64,000 nucleotides of DNA from Bacillota bacterium (GCA_023439835.1 JAEXUW010000021.1:124001-188000); one strand, 5' to 3'; counted from the stretch's first letter, positions 24,186 through 33,523 are shown. Notes: generated from the sequence alone by a model not told the origin. A program made the numbers and translations.

Positions 24186-25409
24186 ATGAAACTTAAGGAA
24201 CTAGGATTAACTAAGCAGGATGTCAAGGATATGGTAAGCACATATATGATTGAAACCTATGAGCGTTTTGATTTTGTCGCGCAAACCGCCAAGGATATGT
24301 ACATATATGATGAAAGCGGCGAAGCATATCTAGATTTTTATGCCGGAATAGCCGTCAACAGTGCTGGAAACTGCAATGAAAAGGTTGTCGCTGCAGTTAA
24401 GGAGCAGGCATCCGACATTTTGCACACCTTCAACTATCCCTATACCATTCCGCAGGCACTTCTTGCTAAAAAGGTCTGTACCACAATCGGAATGGATAAG
24501 ATTTTCTTTCAAAATTCAGGTGCCGAATCAAATGAGGCAATGATAAAAATGGCGAGAAAATACGGCGTTGAGAAATACGGCGCTCACAAATACAATATAG
24601 TTACCGCAAAAAAATCATTTCACGGAAGAACGTTTGGTGCAATGTCAGCAACAGGTCAGCCGGACACAGCCTGTCAGATTGGATTCGGTGACATGACACC
24701 TGGATTTACTTATGCCGATTTTAACGATCTTGAATCATTTAAAGCGGCGGTAAGCGACAACACTATTGCAATAATGGTTGAGCCTGTTCAGGGTGAAGGC
24801 GGCGTGCATCCGGCAACTATGGAGTTTATGCAGGGGCTAAGAAAGCTCTGTGACGAAAAGGGGCTTTTGCTTCTTCTTGACGAGGTTCAGACAGGCTGGG
24901 GAAGAACAGGCGAAATCATGGCATATATGAATTACGAAATCAAGCCTGATATTGTTTCTATGGCAAAAGCTCTCGGCGGCGGAATGCCGATAGGCGCATT
25001 GTGTGCGACTAAAGAAGCCGCATCGGCATTTACACCCGGTTCACACGGCACTACTTATGGTGGGCATCCCGTATCGTGTGCGGCGGCACTTGCTCAGGTT
25101 AATGAAATAGTTGACAGAAACCTTTCCCAAAACGCCAAAGAAATCGGAAATTACTTTATGACAAAGCTTGAAACTCTTCCTCATGTTAAGGAGGTAAGGG
25201 GCTTGGGACTTCTTATAGGCGTTGAATTTGATGATGAAATTTCCGGAGTTGATGTTAAGCACGGTTGCTTTGACAGAAAGCTTTTGGTTACCGCTATCGG
25301 AAAGAAAATGATAAGAATGGTTCCTCCGTTAATTGTCACAAAAGAGGATTGCGACAAAGCTTTTAAAATCATAAAAAGTACTGTTGAGTCGCTTTCAAAG
25401 AAATGCTAA
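24186..25409 (+). CDS. Class III PLP aminotransferase, ArgD/GabT-like
   Basis: 407 residues, fold type I. The PLP lysine is in SMAKALGGGMPIG (about Lys261). FQNSGAESNEAMIK binds the phosphate, and LLLDEVQTGWGRTG holds the cofactor Asp. The sequence is nearest to acetylornithine/4-aminobutyrate aminotransferases, but no arginine-pathway genes are near, and the context (amine transporter, kinases, alcohol dehydrogenase) points to catabolism. It could act as a transaminase on an omega-amino group or as a phospho-lyase, because both reactions occur in class III. The stop overlaps the region before the next gene. Confidence 0.88.
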   Translation: MKLKELGLTKQDVKDMVSTYMIETYERFDFVAQTAKDMYIYDESGEAYLDFYAGIAVNSAGNCNEKVVAAVKEQASDILHTFNYPYTIPQALLAKKVCTTIGMDKIFFQNSGAESNEAMIKMARKYGVEKYGAHKYNIVTAKKSFHGRTFGAMSATGQPDTACQIGFGDMTPGFTYADFNDLESFKAAVSDNTIAIMVEPVQGEGGVHPATMEFMQGLRKLCDEKGLLLLLDEVQTGWGRTGEIMAYMNYEIKPDIVSMAKALGGGMPIGALCATKEAASAFTPGSHGTTYGGHPVSCAAALAQVNEIVDRNLSQNAKEIGNYFMTKLETLPHVKEVRGLGLLIGVEFDDEISGVDVKHGCFDRKLLVTAIGKKMIRMVPPLIVTKEDCDKAFKIIKSTVESLSKKC

Positions 25410-25420
25410 GGAGTTTTATA

Positions 25421-26566
25421 ATGCGTGATTTTTCATTTTCTGTTCCTCAGGATGTTGTTTTCGGAAAAGGAAGTCTTAACAAAATACCTGAAATGGTGAA
25501 AAAACTAGGCTCACGAAAGGTGTTTATAATTTCCGGGCCGAATCTGTTTAAAATGGGGACGGTAAAAAAAATAACAGACATTCTTGACACTGCCGAAATA
25601 CCGTACGATATTTTCACTGATGTAGAGGCTAATCCTTCAACAAAAACAGTGTCAGTATGCACTGAGGCTTTTATCGCAAGCGGTGCTGACAGCATCATTG
25701 CTTTCGGCGGGGGAAGCCCGATGGATGTTGCCAAGGCGGTCGGGATTACAGCAAAATACGGCGGGAGCATTTCAGAATACGAGGGTGCCCACAAGGTTCC
25801 TGGAAAGATTTTTCCGCTTATCGCTATTCCCACAACCGCCGGAACAGGCAGCGAGGTTACTGCCTTTACGGTTATTACCGACAAGTCGAGAAACTATAAG
25901 CTGACGGTATTTAGCTATGAGCTGATACCAAGCTATGCGGTTTTAGATCCCGAGCTTATTATGTCACTCCCCGCATCAATAGCCGCCGCAACTGGCGTAG
26001 ATGCACTTGTTCATGCAATTGAGGCATATCTTTCAAAAATTTCTTCGCCCTTTAGCGATGCTCTTGCAGAGAAAGCGATAGAGCTTATCGGAAAAAATAT
26101 ACGCCTATTCACTGCCGACAGGGGCAATGAGGCGGCGGCAAGCGCAATGCTAAACGGAAGTATGCTAGCGGGCATCGCATTTGCGTGGGCAAGACTTGGA
26201 AATGTTCACGCAATGGCACATCCCGTCAGCGGATATTTTGGTACAGCACACGGAGTAGCCAATGCAATTCTTCTTCCTGTTGTTTTAGAATACAATGCTC
26301 TTGCAGACGAGGGGAGATACGAGAAAATATACAATCTAATTAAGGGCGTATCATCAGAGAAATGCTTTGAACCGTCAATGCTTGTTGAGGAAATCAGGGA
26401 GCTTACTAAAAGTCTCGGAATACCACAGACGCTTTCAGAGGTCGGTGTAACAGAGGATAAAATTCCCGAGATGGCTGTTGATGCGATGAAAAGCGGTAAT
26501 ATTGCGGTTAATCCCAGACAGTCAACGATAAAAGACATTGAGGCTCTTTTCAGAAAAGCGTTATAA
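25421..26566 (+). CDS. Iron-containing alcohol dehydrogenase
   Basis: 381 residues of the group III (iron-dependent) family. The NAD-binding GGGSPMDVAKA and TTAGTGSEVT are present. The metal ligands are visible as Asp and His in GVDALVHAIEAYLS, and the two His of HAMAHPVSGYFGTAHGVANA. Members reduce aldehydes or oxidise alcohols, for example 4-hydroxybutyrate or propanediol dehydrogenases. ATG at 25421 lies seven bases after AAGGAG. In this operon it would handle the semialdehyde released by a PLP enzyme. Confidence 0.92.
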   Translation: MRDFSFSVPQDVVFGKGSLNKIPEMVKKLGSRKVFIISGPNLFKMGTVKKITDILDTAEIPYDIFTDVEANPSTKTVSVCTEAFIASGADSIIAFGGGSPMDVAKAVGITAKYGGSISEYEGAHKVPGKIFPLIAIPTTAGTGSEVTAFTVITDKSRNYKLTVFSYELIPSYAVLDPELIMSLPASIAAATGVDALVHAIEAYLSKISSPFSDALAEKAIELIGKNIRLFTADRGNEAAASAMLNGSMLAGIAFAWARLGNVHAMAHPVSGYFGTAHGVANAILLPVVLEYNALADEGRYEKIYNLIKGVSSEKCFEPSMLVEEIRELTKSLGIPQTLSEVGVTEDKIPEMAVDAMKSGNIAVNPRQSTIKDIEALFRKAL

Positions 26567-26622
26567 TAATTCACATATTTAATCAGTCCGCCTTTTTCAT
26601 CGACGGAGAAATGGAGAATAAA

Positions 26623-27888
26623 ATGTTTCTTAATAATCCTGAAATTTCAAAAGAAAGTGTAGTTTCTAAAAGTGTTGAGTATTGGAATCCCAGCAAGACT
26701 CTTGAGTGGCAAAAACGTGGAATAGACTTTATTATAGGAAAGCGTGAGGGCTATTATTTCTGGGATATGGACGGAAAAAAGTATCTCAACATTCATCTCA
26801 ACGGCGGAACATATAACCTCGGGCATAGAAATCCTGAGATAATTAAGGCAATGATTGATGCAACAACAGAGCTAGACGTTGGTAATCATCACTTCCCCGG
26901 AATAACAAAGGCGCTTCTGGCTGAAAAGATGGCTGAGCTTACGCCAGGCGATTTGAAATACTCAGTATTTTCACCCAGCGGTGGTGAGGCAATTGATGTA
27001 GCAATTAAGTCAGCACGCTATGCGACAAAAAGGCGAAAGGTTATTTCGCTCAAAGGTTGTTATCACGGGCATACAGGCCTTTCAGTTTCAGCGGGCGACC
27101 CAGTGTTTAAGGATCCGTTTTTATGTCAGGGCGAAGAGGGTATGTTTGTTCAGGTTCCGCTCAATGATATTGAAGCGATGGAAAATGAACTAAAAAAAGA
27201 AGATACCGCCTGTGTCATTATAGAAACAATACTTGCCACATACGGATTTCCTCTTCCTAATTCCGGCTATCTTAAAAAGGTTAAGGAGCTTTGTGAGAAA
27301 TACGGAGCACTATATGTAGCGGACGAGGTTCAGACAGGGCTTATGAGAACGGGCAAAATGTGGGGTATTGAGCATGAGGGCTTTGTACCGGATATGCTTG
27401 TAAGTGCAAAGGGATTCGGTGGCGGTGTTTATCCTATTTCAGCAACAGTTATGAATGAAAAAGCGGCGAAATGGCTTATTGATATAGGTCGCCTTCACGG
27501 CTCGACCTGCGGAGGCTCAGAAATCGGTTGTGCGGTATCTATGAAAATGCTTGAAATCACAACCCGCCCAGAAACTGTCGAGCTGATTCTTAAGAATGAA
27601 AAGCTTCTCACAAAGGGTGTTTCAGAGCTTAAGGCGAAATACAGCGACTTTTTGATTGGCTATACCCAGCGGGGAGTGATAATGGGACTGGAGTTTGATT
27701 GTGAGGATGCATCAGTTTCGGTTGTCAAGCCTCTATATGATAACGGTGTCTGGGCGCATAACTCCAGACTACACCCGAATATTCTTCAGTTAAAACTGGG
27801 ACTTCTATGTGATGAAGCATTTTTGGACGAACTGTTTGAGAAGATGGAAAAGGGAATAAAACAAGCAAGGGAAATAACCGGAAGGTAG
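26623..27888 (+). CDS. Class III PLP enzyme (aminotransferase or phospho-lyase), second in operon
   Basis: 421 residues, fold type I. The PLP lysine is in SAKGFGGGVYPIS (about Lys263), the cofactor Asp in LYVADEVQTGLMRTG, and FSPSGGEAIDVAIK marks the phosphate site. It is only distantly like the ArgD-like enzyme upstream. Class III includes phospho-lyases (ethanolamine-phosphate and phosphohydroxylysine lyases) that work with APH-fold kinases. It overlaps the second kinase gene by one base at a possible GTG, so it is coupled to it. ATG at 26623 is chosen because GGAG is six bases before it. Confidence 0.88.
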   Translation: MFLNNPEISKESVVSKSVEYWNPSKTLEWQKRGIDFIIGKREGYYFWDMDGKKYLNIHLNGGTYNLGHRNPEIIKAMIDATTELDVGNHHFPGITKALLAEKMAELTPGDLKYSVFSPSGGEAIDVAIKSARYATKRRKVISLKGCYHGHTGLSVSAGDPVFKDPFLCQGEEGMFVQVPLNDIEAMENELKKEDTACVIIETILATYGFPLPNSGYLKKVKELCEKYGALYVADEVQTGLMRTGKMWGIEHEGFVPDMLVSAKGFGGGVYPISATVMNEKAAKWLIDIGRLHGSTCGGSEIGCAVSMKMLEITTRPETVELILKNEKLLTKGVSELKAKYSDFLIGYTQRGVIMGLEFDCEDASVSVVKPLYDNGVWAHNSRLHPNILQLKLGLLCDEAFLDELFEKMEKGIKQAREITGR

Positions 27889-27890
27889 TG

Positions 27891-28919
27891 ATGTCACAAA
27901 TGAATTGTGTTTACGACAAACCTGATGATATAAAGCTAAGCTTGAAATCTCAACTTTGCGATTTATATGTTATTAGTGGAGAATTTAGTGTTGAGCTTTT
28001 AAGGTTTTCAGAAAACTATACATTTTGTGTGCTTGAGGCTGTGTCCGGAAGAAAAACGGTTGTCAGAGTCAGCATACCCGGATATCATGATGAAGAAGAA
28101 TTTTTAGGTGAGCTTATATGGATGAAGGAGATATCACAAGAAACTGATATTGTTTTGCCGAGGGTAATTCATGGCAGGAATGGTGAATTCATTCAAAAGC
28201 TTAAATGTACAAACAGCAAGAAGGAGTATTGCTGCTGTATGTTTTCTTTTCTAGAAGGGAAGCCGTTAAAAAAGCTCAAAGGAGAAGAGTTGGCGTACTG
28301 GATGGGAAAGACAGGAGAGGTTTTGGCGAAGCTTCATATTCAGTCACAAAACAGGAACAGCACAATAGAAATAAAACGTTTCTCATGGGATATTGAAGAT
28401 TTGCTGGGCGAGAACGCACGCTTTGGTAACTGGCGTGATAATAAATCGCTCAATGCTGCTCAGGTTCAGATTATTCAGAGGGCTGTTGAAAAAATCACAG
28501 ACAGGGTATTATTGTATGGAAAGTCAAGAGAAAAGTATGGTCTGATACATGCCGACCTTCACTGTTCAAATATCATAGTAGACGGGGATACTATGCAGAT
28601 ATTTGATTATGACGATTGCGGATATGGCTATTATCTGTATGATTTCGGGTGCAGTCTTGTTGAGTACAGTGACGAGCTTGAGAATATGGCAGATGCATTA
28701 ATAAAAGGATATGAAAAAATTCGTCCTCTCTCAAATGAAGAAAAAGCTGAAGTAGGAACGTTTATTTTACTTAGACGTATCATAAGGTTAGCTTGGCTAG
28801 AAAGTCATAGCGAGAGTGACACCGCAAAAACAGTATGCTCGGATTATATCGCGAAAACCTGTCGAATGTCAGAAGAATATGTTAACGGGTATAGCCAGCT
28901 GTTTCTCATTGATAATTAG
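27891..28919 (+). CDS. APH-fold small-molecule kinase (second of two)
   Basis: 342 residues, paralogue of the kinase at 22359. The catalytic loop is HADLHCSN (about 219) and the metal motif IFDYDDCGYGYYLYD (about 238). Both kinases share the same order of motifs, but identity looks moderate, so the duplication is old. ATG at 27891 is five bases after GGAAGG and three bases after the stop of the PLP enzyme. The pairing of this kinase with a class III PLP enzyme recalls the hydroxylysine kinase and phospho-lyase pair; that comparison is inference. Confidence 0.85.
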   Translation: MSQMNCVYDKPDDIKLSLKSQLCDLYVISGEFSVELLRFSENYTFCVLEAVSGRKTVVRVSIPGYHDEEEFLGELIWMKEISQETDIVLPRVIHGRNGEFIQKLKCTNSKKEYCCCMFSFLEGKPLKKLKGEELAYWMGKTGEVLAKLHIQSQNRNSTIEIKRFSWDIEDLLGENARFGNWRDNKSLNAAQVQIIQRAVEKITDRVLLYGKSREKYGLIHADLHCSNIIVDGDTMQIFDYDDCGYGYYLYDFGCSLVEYSDELENMADALIKGYEKIRPLSNEEKAEVGTFILLRRIIRLAWLESHSESDTAKTVCSDYIAKTCRMSEEYVNGYSQLFLIDN

Positions 28920-28930
28920 CAATAAACAAG

Positions 28931-28956
28931 CCTCTGAATAGTTTTCAGGGGTTTTT
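28931..28956 (+). terminator. Intrinsic terminator ending the amine locus operon
   Basis: CCTCTGAA pairs with TTCAGGGG (one G-T pair), followed by five T. Confidence 0.85.
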
Positions 28957-29010
28957 GCTTTGAGATAAAAACAAGCATTTAAGCCAGTATATTAGTGCTT
29001 ATTCAAATAC

Positions 29011-29073
29011 AAAAAACCTCCCCCAATTCTCAAATACAGGTCTTTCGACCAAACTTAAAAGAATTAGGGGAGG
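29011..29073 (-). terminator. Long branched terminator of the NCS2 permease gene
   Basis: On the minus strand a 14-base arm (29060-29073) pairs with 29017-29030 with one mismatch, and TTTTTT follows. Inside lies a second hairpin, GGTC-GAAA-GACC (29039-29050), with a GNRA tetraloop. It is larger than the usual terminators of this window. Confidence 0.8.
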
Positions 29074-29119
29074 CACATTATTAATTATTATAAATTATTT
29101 TGACGCAAAAAGCATTAGA

Positions 29120-30475
29120 TTATAGGAAAATATATTTTGCGATGAATAATACCGCAAGCACCATCATCATCGGGCTTAGCTTCTTTTCCTTTGCTTTTCC
29201 TGTTGCAAGAGTAATGATTGTGTATGAAATTACGCCAAGAGCAATACCTTCAGCAATACTATAAGTGAAGGGCATTGCAGCGATACAAATGAATGCAGGA
29301 ATTGCATCTGTCATATCATTGAAGTTGATTTTTGTTACTGAGCCCATCATATAGAATCCGACTATTATAAGAGCTGGTGCAGTAGCAAAACCGGGGATAG
29401 CAAGGAAAATAGGTGAGAGGAAAATTGCCGCCAAGAATAATACGGCAGTTGTCAGAGCTGTAAGTCCGGTTTTTCCGCCTTCAGACACACCGGTTGCACT
29501 CTCAACATAGGTTGTTGTGGTTGAAGTTCCTAGAAGTGCGCCGGCAGAGGTTGCAACAGCGTCGGCTAGAAGAGCGCCTCTGATTTTGGGAAGCTTGCCG
29601 TCTTTGTCAAGCATGTCCGATTTTGAAGCAACGCCCATCAGCGTTCCGAGAGTATCAAACATATCAACAAACAGGAAGGTGAAGATTACAACAATAAAAT
29701 CGAGTGTTAGAATGCCTTTAAAGTCAAGCTTTCCAGCTACATCACCGATAGCCGCAAGGTTAGGAGCTTTAAGGGAAGGCATAAGGCTGAATAATTCAAG
29801 TTCAAAATTCGGAACATAAAGCTTAGTTGCCTCACAAATCATTCCGATAATCCAAGTAGCAAGGATTCCTATTAGAATTCCGCCCTTGACTTTTTTAGCT
29901 ATAAGAATTCCTGTGATTATTACACCGACTAATGCAAGTATAGCTGCCATTCCTGCAGAATGGAAGTTTTCGCTGAAGTCACGTATAGTAACAAGAGTTG
30001 TATCATTATTAACAACAATTTTTGCATTCTGAAGTCCAATGAATGCGATGAAAAGACCGATTCCGCCGCCCACTGCATATTTAAGTGACTGAGGTATTGC
30101 GTTGAATATCATTTCACGCACGTTTGTGAGTGAAAGCACAATAAAAATAATACCTTCAATGAATACTGCCGCAAGTGCAGTCTGCCAGCTGTATCCCATT
30201 GTCAGAACTACGGAGTATGCAAAAAATGCGTTCAGTCCCATTCCGGGAGCAAGAGCAAACGGATAATTCGCAAATAAAGCCATGCAGAGTGTTCCGATTA
30301 CTGCGGCTAGCGCGGTTGCCATGAAAACTCCTTCGGCACTCATTCCTGTAGCACCGAGAATACCGGGGTTAACAGCTAGGATATACGCCATTGTCATAAA
30401 TGTGGTGATTCCTGCCAATACTTCTGTCCGAACATTGGTGTTGTGTTGCTTTAGCTTGAAAAACTTTTCCAGCAC
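29120..30475 (-). CDS. NCS2 family purine permease (PbuG/AzgA-like)
   Basis: 451 residues and about 12 to 14 membrane helices. The motifs GITTFMTMAYILAVNP, ALAPGMGLNAFFAY and GTSTTTTYVESATGV define the AzgA-like adenine/guanine/hypoxanthine branch of NCS2, proton-coupled importers. A GTG at 30475 has GGAGG seven bases upstream; the longer frame starts without a site. It has its own promoter (30543-30571) and no purine riboswitch that I can recognise before it. It complements the de novo purine genes at 39.6-48.3 kb. Confidence 0.93.
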   Translation of the reverse strand: MLEKFFKLKQHNTNVRTEVLAGITTFMTMAYILAVNPGILGATGMSAEGVFMATALAAVIGTLCMALFANYPFALAPGMGLNAFFAYSVVLTMGYSWQTALAAVFIEGIIFIVLSLTNVREMIFNAIPQSLKYAVGGGIGLFIAFIGLQNAKIVVNNDTTLVTIRDFSENFHSAGMAAILALVGVIITGILIAKKVKGGILIGILATWIIGMICEATKLYVPNFELELFSLMPSLKAPNLAAIGDVAGKLDFKGILTLDFIVVIFTFLFVDMFDTLGTLMGVASKSDMLDKDGKLPKIRGALLADAVATSAGALLGTSTTTTYVESATGVSEGGKTGLTALTTAVLFLAAIFLSPIFLAIPGFATAPALIIVGFYMMGSVTKINFNDMTDAIPAFICIAAMPFTYSIAEGIALGVISYTIITLATGKAKEKKLSPMMMVLAVLFIAKYIFL

Positions 30476-30542
30476 AAAAATTCCTCCATTCATTTTCTTC
30501 CTGGTAATCTGCTGCAAAAAACAGTACCAAGATTACCTTTAA

Positions 30543-30571
30543 ATCATACCATTTACAACATAAATAGTCAA
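30543..30571 (-). promoter_or_regulatory. Promoter of the NCS2 permease gene
   Basis: On the minus strand TTGACT (30566-30571), 17 bases, TATGAT (30543-30548). Confidence 0.7.
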
Positions 30572-30611
30572 TATAAAAGATGTAATCTGTTAAGGATATA
30601 TTCGGATAGTC

Positions 30612-30640
30612 TTGCGAACGTCAGAAATTTGTGCTATAAT
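30612..30640 (+). promoter_or_regulatory. Promoter of the 30677 aminotransferase gene
   Basis: TTGCGA (30612-30617), 17 bases, TATAAT (30635-30640). Confidence 0.7.
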
Positions 30641-30676
30641 TACTTTTAAATTATGTTGAAAATGAGGTAGAAATAT

Positions 30677-31873
30677 ATGAATTATTCTTTTTCGGATAAG
30701 GTATCAGGTTTAAAGCCATCAGCAATAAGAGAAATCCTAAAGCACACTTCAAATCCCGAGGTAATTCCCTTTGCCGCCGGCAATCCCGCACCAGAGGCAT
30801 TTCCGGTTTCTGCGATTAATGAGTTTTCTCAAAAGCTTCTCAAAGAAAACCCAATACTAGCTTTACAGTATAATATTACTGAAGGCTATCTTCCCTTGAG
30901 AGATACTCTGAAGAAAAGGCTTGAAATCACAGGCTGCTTTAACTCTGAAATTGACGATCTTATTATTACCTCGGGTGCGCAGCAAGCTAATGAGCTTTCT
31001 TGTAAGGTTTTGCTTAATGAGGGCGATACGCTTATCTGTGAAGCACCAAGCTTTATCGGTTCGCTTAACTCATTTAAATCATATAACGTTAAGCTTGTCG
31101 GGGTTGAGCTGGAGGATGACGGTATAAGCATTGAAAAGCTTGAAAAGGCAATCAGCGAGAACAGCAACATTAAGTTATTATATGTAATTCCGAATTTTCA
31201 AAATCCGACGGGTTTGACCATGAGTTTAGAAAAAAGAAAGGCTGTTTTGGCTCTTGCCGAAAAGCATGATTTTATTATTCTTGAGGATAATCCCTACGGC
31301 GACTTAAGATTTTCGGGTGAGGATATTCCGTCTATAAAGTCTATGGACACTAACGGCAGGGTAATTTATACGGGGAGCTTTTCAAAGGTTGTTGCCCCAG
31401 GACTTCGTGTGGGTTATGTAAGCGCACCCAAAGAAGTAATTCAGAAAATCGTTGTTTGCAAGCAGGTAGCCGACGTTCACACAAATATCTGGGCACAGGC
31501 TCTATGCAATGAGTTTTTGACAAGTTATGACTTCGAAGGTCATATCAAGGGACTTAAAGAAATTTACAAGAAAAAATGTGAGCTTATGCTTGACTGCATA
31601 AAAAAGAGCTTTTCTTCAAAGATAAGCTGCACAAAGCCGGAGGGAGGGCTTTTTATCTGGTGCACTCTTCCAAAGGGAAGCGATATGATGGGCTTTTGTA
31701 AAAGGGCGGTTGAGGAATATAAGGTTGCCGTTGTTCCCGGAAATGCCTTTTTAATATCTGAAAGTGAAACGACATATTCGTTTAGAATAAACTTTTCAAC
31801 GCCCAAAGATGAGCAGATTGTCAGAGGCTGTGAGCTGATTGGAAAGCTCTCAAAGGAAATGTTCGGGGAATAA
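30677..31873 (+). CDS. Class I PLP aminotransferase (2-aminoadipate/MocR-type family)
   Basis: 398 residues, fold type I. The PLP lysine lies in YTGSFSKVVAPGLRVGY, and YVIPNFQNPTGLTMS and LEDNPYGDLRF mark the cofactor pocket. The C-terminal PEGGLFIWCTLP is typical of the branch with 2-aminoadipate and kynurenine aminotransferases and the MocR effector domain. There is no HTH domain, so it is an enzyme. Substrate cannot be told. The small gene at 31874 follows directly. Confidence 0.9.
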   Translation: MNYSFSDKVSGLKPSAIREILKHTSNPEVIPFAAGNPAPEAFPVSAINEFSQKLLKENPILALQYNITEGYLPLRDTLKKRLEITGCFNSEIDDLIITSGAQQANELSCKVLLNEGDTLICEAPSFIGSLNSFKSYNVKLVGVELEDDGISIEKLEKAISENSNIKLLYVIPNFQNPTGLTMSLEKRKAVLALAEKHDFIILEDNPYGDLRFSGEDIPSIKSMDTNGRVIYTGSFSKVVAPGLRVGYVSAPKEVIQKIVVCKQVADVHTNIWAQALCNEFLTSYDFEGHIKGLKEIYKKKCELMLDCIKKSFSSKISCTKPEGGLFIWCTLPKGSDMMGFCKRAVEEYKVAVVPGNAFLISESETTYSFRINFSTPKDEQIVRGCELIGKLSKEMFGE

Positions 31874-32278
31874 ATGCGAATGAAAATTATTGAGAGGGAT
31901 AGACTCATTATCAGGCAGTCTATGAATTTGCCTTTTAACAATACGGAAATATGGGGGGAGGAGCTTGACGCACTGTCTGTCTATACCGACGTTGTCAAGG
32001 AAAAGTTTCTTAAGGATATGGAAATTATAAAGAAGCAGTCTTCTCCTTCGTTGATTGCAGTCCATTTGAATGAAACGCTTGTCGATTCGGAGCTTGTAGA
32101 GCTTATTGTAACTGAGCTTGTGAAGGCAGGCAAAAGTGTGAGAAAAGTTGTTTTTGTCGGACTTGATAAACAAACAGAAAAAATGTTCAAAGCAATGATA
32201 AAAAAACGTAATGCTGAATATAGTTTTTATTTTATTGATGATTATGAAAAAGGAAAGCAATGGCTGACGGGGAAATGA
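31874..32278 (+). CDS. Hypothetical STAS-like small protein
   Basis: 134 residues, no signal peptide or membrane segment. The alternation SLIAVHLNETLVDSELVELI and VRKVVFVGLDKQTEK suggests an alpha/beta STAS-like fold, but I do not recognise the family. It starts directly after the stop of the aminotransferase gene (ATG at 31874 or 31880), so it is coupled to it. Confidence 0.6.
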   Translation: MRMKIIERDRLIIRQSMNLPFNNTEIWGEELDALSVYTDVVKEKFLKDMEIIKKQSSPSLIAVHLNETLVDSELVELIVTELVKAGKSVRKVVFVGLDKQTEKMFKAMIKKRNAEYSFYFIDDYEKGKQWLTGK

Positions 32279-32317
32279 AATAAACTATCATTTAAGAACA
32301 TCTGAGGAGATGACATA

Positions 32318-33523
32318 ATGAAAAAAACAGTTGCAATTGTTGTTTTGTCTGTATTATTAAGCTTTTGGTTGACGGCTTGTCAAGACGATTCACAAAGCGT
32401 TCAAAACAATGTGACAAGTGAGATTTCAATTAGCACATCTGATACAGAGGGTACTGTATCTGAAGCTGAAACTCAATTACCCGTTTCAGTTGAACGCTCA
32501 ATTGAAATGATGGATAGGATTGACTCGATTTCCAGTTCGTGTATTATTATGGTTATAGGGTGCACACAGACAGATAGTATTACAGAAAGCTCACTGTATA
32601 AAATGCAGGATGGGGACTGGATTAAAATTAAGGCTGACAAACTTTTGGGCGGTGTAGAGCCGCACATTAATATAGTGCGTTTTAATTCGACAGAAAAAAA
32701 GTTGACAGCAGGGAAGTATAAGCTTGTTATAGAAATCAACGGCGACAGTGAGGTTTCAAAAGATTTTGAGCTTGTTGATAATCTTGCGACGAAAAATAGA
32801 ATTAAAATGACTGCGCCTGCTGTGGTTTCTATTTTTGACGGTAAAATTCTTTTGACTGTTGAGAATCTAACTGATGAAACAATAACATTTAATCCTTGGT
32901 GGGGCTTATTGAAAAAACAGGATGGGCAGTGGGTTTATGTTCCCAGAAGTCCAGTTGGTTATACAAGCGAATACTGGGTTGATGCCAATTCTAAAAGGGT
33001 TGTGGAGTTAAATTTTTATGAGTATAAAGAGCTTACAGCGGGTGAATATATGGTTTATAACAAATTTAATGACAATTCGATAAATCCGTTTGCTGATATT
33101 GGGGATGTATATGTTGACCACTATTATGAGATGTATAAAACAAATTTTACTATAACGGATGAGCCAAAATCTGTTGAGTTAAAACCAGAGGGCGTAACGA
33201 TTGAAGCAGATACTCCTATTTATGGAAATGAATATGGAGGAAGTGAATATTTTACAATATATAACAATACAACGGGTAGTATAGTGATTGACAATAATCT
33301 TACCCAAATAAAAAGACTTGACGAGAACGGAAGCTGGACTGAATATAGGGAATCATCAGGCGAGGATATTAGAGAAAAAATATATACAGAGGTTAAAGCG
33401 AAATCCACAGCAACAATTACTGTAATGAATTTTTCAGCGTATGATTTAGGAACCTATAAAATTGAAGTGGTATATAATGACAATCAAGCTTGTTCTTTTA
33501 TTTTTGAAGTAGAAAAGCAATAA
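32318..33523 (+). CDS. Lipoprotein with immunoglobulin-like repeats
   Basis: 401 residues. A signal peptide with lipobox LTAC gives a lipidated Cys near residue 21, then a Ser/Thr-rich spacer. Three beta-rich units follow. Each has a turn of the kind LTAGKYKLVIEIN, LTAGEYMVYNKFN or YDLGTYKIEVVYN, so I read them as repeated Ig-like domains as in bacterial surface lipoproteins. GAGGAG lies eight bases before the ATG. Function unknown; it stands between the aminotransferase pair and trpS. Confidence 0.72.
   Translation: MKKTVAIVVLSVLLSFWLTACQDDSQSVQNNVTSEISISTSDTEGTVSEAETQLPVSVERSIEMMDRIDSISSSCIIMVIGCTQTDSITESSLYKMQDGDWIKIKADKLLGGVEPHINIVRFNSTEKKLTAGKYKLVIEINGDSEVSKDFELVDNLATKNRIKMTAPAVVSIFDGKILLTVENLTDETITFNPWWGLLKKQDGQWVYVPRSPVGYTSEYWVDANSKRVVELNFYEYKELTAGEYMVYNKFNDNSINPFADIGDVYVDHYYEMYKTNFTITDEPKSVELKPEGVTIEADTPIYGNEYGGSEYFTIYNNTTGSIVIDNNLTQIKRLDENGSWTEYRESSGEDIREKIYTEVKAKSTATITVMNFSAYDLGTYKIEVVYNDNQACSFIFEVEKQ

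Noticed and set aside
30476..30676. Purine riboswitch before the NCS2 permease gene
   Set aside because: The region lacks the conserved loops of the purine aptamer and is filled by two back-to-back promoters.
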